Below are positions 4,740-5,285 of a stretch of DNA of 5,285 nt, in pieces (positions within the stretch are counted from its first letter, which is position 1; every line of letters starts with the position of its first letter). Both the position numbers and the translations under genes were made by a program. Location: assembly GCA_030669485.1 (NCBI GenBank), contig DAOVDL010000048.1, positions 1 to 5,285 of the forward strand. Reading direction: 5' to 3'. This DNA is from Candidatus Bathyarchaeota archaeon. Lineage in GTDB: Archaea > Thermoproteota > Bathyarchaeia > Hecatellales > Hecatellaceae. Below the pieces are notes generated by a model. That model had not been told where the DNA came from. It saw only the letters and a list, made by a program, of their open reading frames with translations, and ran no database searches.

Positions 4740-5285
4740 TGGTAGGGCGAAAGTCATCCTACGGTATGCCTTTCAGGCGGCGCCAAGAAGGTAAGACTGA
4801 CTACCGCCAACGGAGAGCTCTCCTCAAGTCTGGAGAGAAGAGACTCGTTCTGCGGCTCTCCATCTCCCACGCAGCAGTTCAGTTCATCGAGGCATCTCTA
4901 GTAGGGGACCGAGTTATAGCTTCGGCTACAACCCGAGAGCTTGTTCAGAGTTACGGTTGGAAAGCTGCCTGCGGTAACCTTCCCTCGGCTTACCTAACAG
5001 GGTTCCTAGCAGGGTTGAAGGTTAAGAAGACGGGGTTGAAGAGAGCTTTATTGGACGTAGGCGTCAGAAAACCGAAGAGCGGCGGAAGACTCTACGCGGG
5101 TTTGAAGGGAGTTATAGACGCAGGGGTTGAGATCCCATGCAGTGAAGACATCATCCCAGATGAGAGCAGAATCAAGGGCAGACACATCGCATCATATTGG
5201 AAGACAATTGGCGACGAGAAGGAGCAAACCCGCAGGTTCTCTAAATACCTGAAGATGGATCTGACCCCTGAGGCGCTGCCAGAAC
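4739..5285 (+). CDS. rpl18: 50S ribosomal protein uL18 (L18P), 3' end beyond window
   Basis: Central-protuberance protein that binds 5S rRNA with uL5. From GTG 4739 the frame is open to the right edge, giving 182 residues plus one base with no stop reached, so only a short C-terminal piece should be missing from an archaeal protein of roughly 190-200 residues. The sequence contains YGMPFRRRQEGKTDYRQRRA at about 8-27, LLKSGEKRLVLRLSISHAAV at about 28-47, TRELVQSYGWKAACGNLPSA at about 65-84 followed by Y-L-T-G-F-L-A-G, ALLDVGVRKPKSGGRLYAGL at about 103-122 then K-G-V-I-D-A-G-V, and IIPDESRIKGRHIA at about 138-151. These match the archaeal uL18 family. ATG 4766 would remove the nine residues before P-F-R-R-R, which archaeal homologues normally have, and an in-frame stop at 4733 limits extension. 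The TAGTG overlap with eL19 implies coupling. uS5 would be expected next. Confidence 0.96.
   Translation, partial: MVGRKSSYGMPFRRRQEGKTDYRQRRALLKSGEKRLVLRLSISHAAVQFIEASLVGDRVIASATTRELVQSYGWKAACGNLPSAYLTGFLAGLKVKKTGLKRALLDVGVRKPKSGGRLYAGLKGVIDAGVEIPCSEDIIPDESRIKGRHIASYWKTIGDEKEQTRRFSKYLKMDLTPEALPE

Noticed and set aside
4272..4757. 161-residue open frame on the minus strand opposite eL19
   Set aside because: It almost exactly mirrors eL19 and has no family features. The length follows from the Arg/Lys-rich codons of eL19 read in reverse.
4740..5285. Apparent gene-free stretch at the right end
   Set aside because: It is filled by uL18, which has a GTG start and no stop before the window edge.
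1..5285. An undescribed defence, mobile or RNA-guided system inserted in the operon
   Set aside because: Every gene fits the canonical archaeal order with gaps of at most 16 bases. There is no room for an insertion and no repeats, att sites or unfamiliar genes.

Overview
This window is a compact archaeal ribosomal-protein operon, the spc half of the archaeal S10-spc cluster. All genes are on the plus strand. The order is the C-terminal end of the RNase P protein Rpp29 (rnp1), then uS17, uL14, uL24, eS4, uL5, uS14, uS8, uL6, eL32, eL19 and a uL18 that runs off the right edge. eS4, eL32 and eL19 occur only in Archaea and Eukarya. Together with the RNase P protein upstream of uS17, they place the DNA in the domain Archaea. 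The protein sequences look compatible with a TACK-type lineage (Bathyarchaeia-like would be my guess), but that is an impression from general resemblance, not from any comparison.

Layout. 1-104: tail of rnp1. 104-1303: uS17, uL14 and uL24, which bind 16S or 23S rRNA. 1296-2611: eS4 and uL5. 2608-3174: the short zinc-ribbon protein uS14, then uS8. 3191-4275: uL6 and eL32. 4281-5285: eL19 and uL18. Neighbouring genes either overlap by 1-8 bases or are separated by at most 16 bases. No stretch of 300 bases lacks a gene, and I see no RNA gene, mobile element, CRISPR array, terminator or internal promoter. Two real genes are easy to miss: the 53-residue uS14 (2608-2769, TTG start) and the edge-truncated uL18 (4739-5285, GTG start).

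Start sites. Several starts were chosen from Shine-Dalgarno position and family N-terminus instead of the longest frame. By these choices 7 of the 11 starts in the window are GTG or TTG. Purine-rich Shine-Dalgarno motifs complementary to the archaeal 16S rRNA 3' end (AGGAGGTGATC-like) precede most genes, usually inside the end of the preceding gene. This suggests tightly coupled translation of one polycistronic message.

How the genes work together. All complete products are structural proteins of the 30S subunit (uS17, eS4, uS14, uS8) or the 50S subunit (uL14, uL24, uL5, uL6, eL32, eL19, uL18). Co-transcription with an RNase P subunit ties ribosome production to tRNA maturation. I found no undescribed system here. 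The most noticeable departures from a plain ribosomal operon are the Glu-rich C-terminal tails on uL24 and eL32 and the high share of non-ATG starts.
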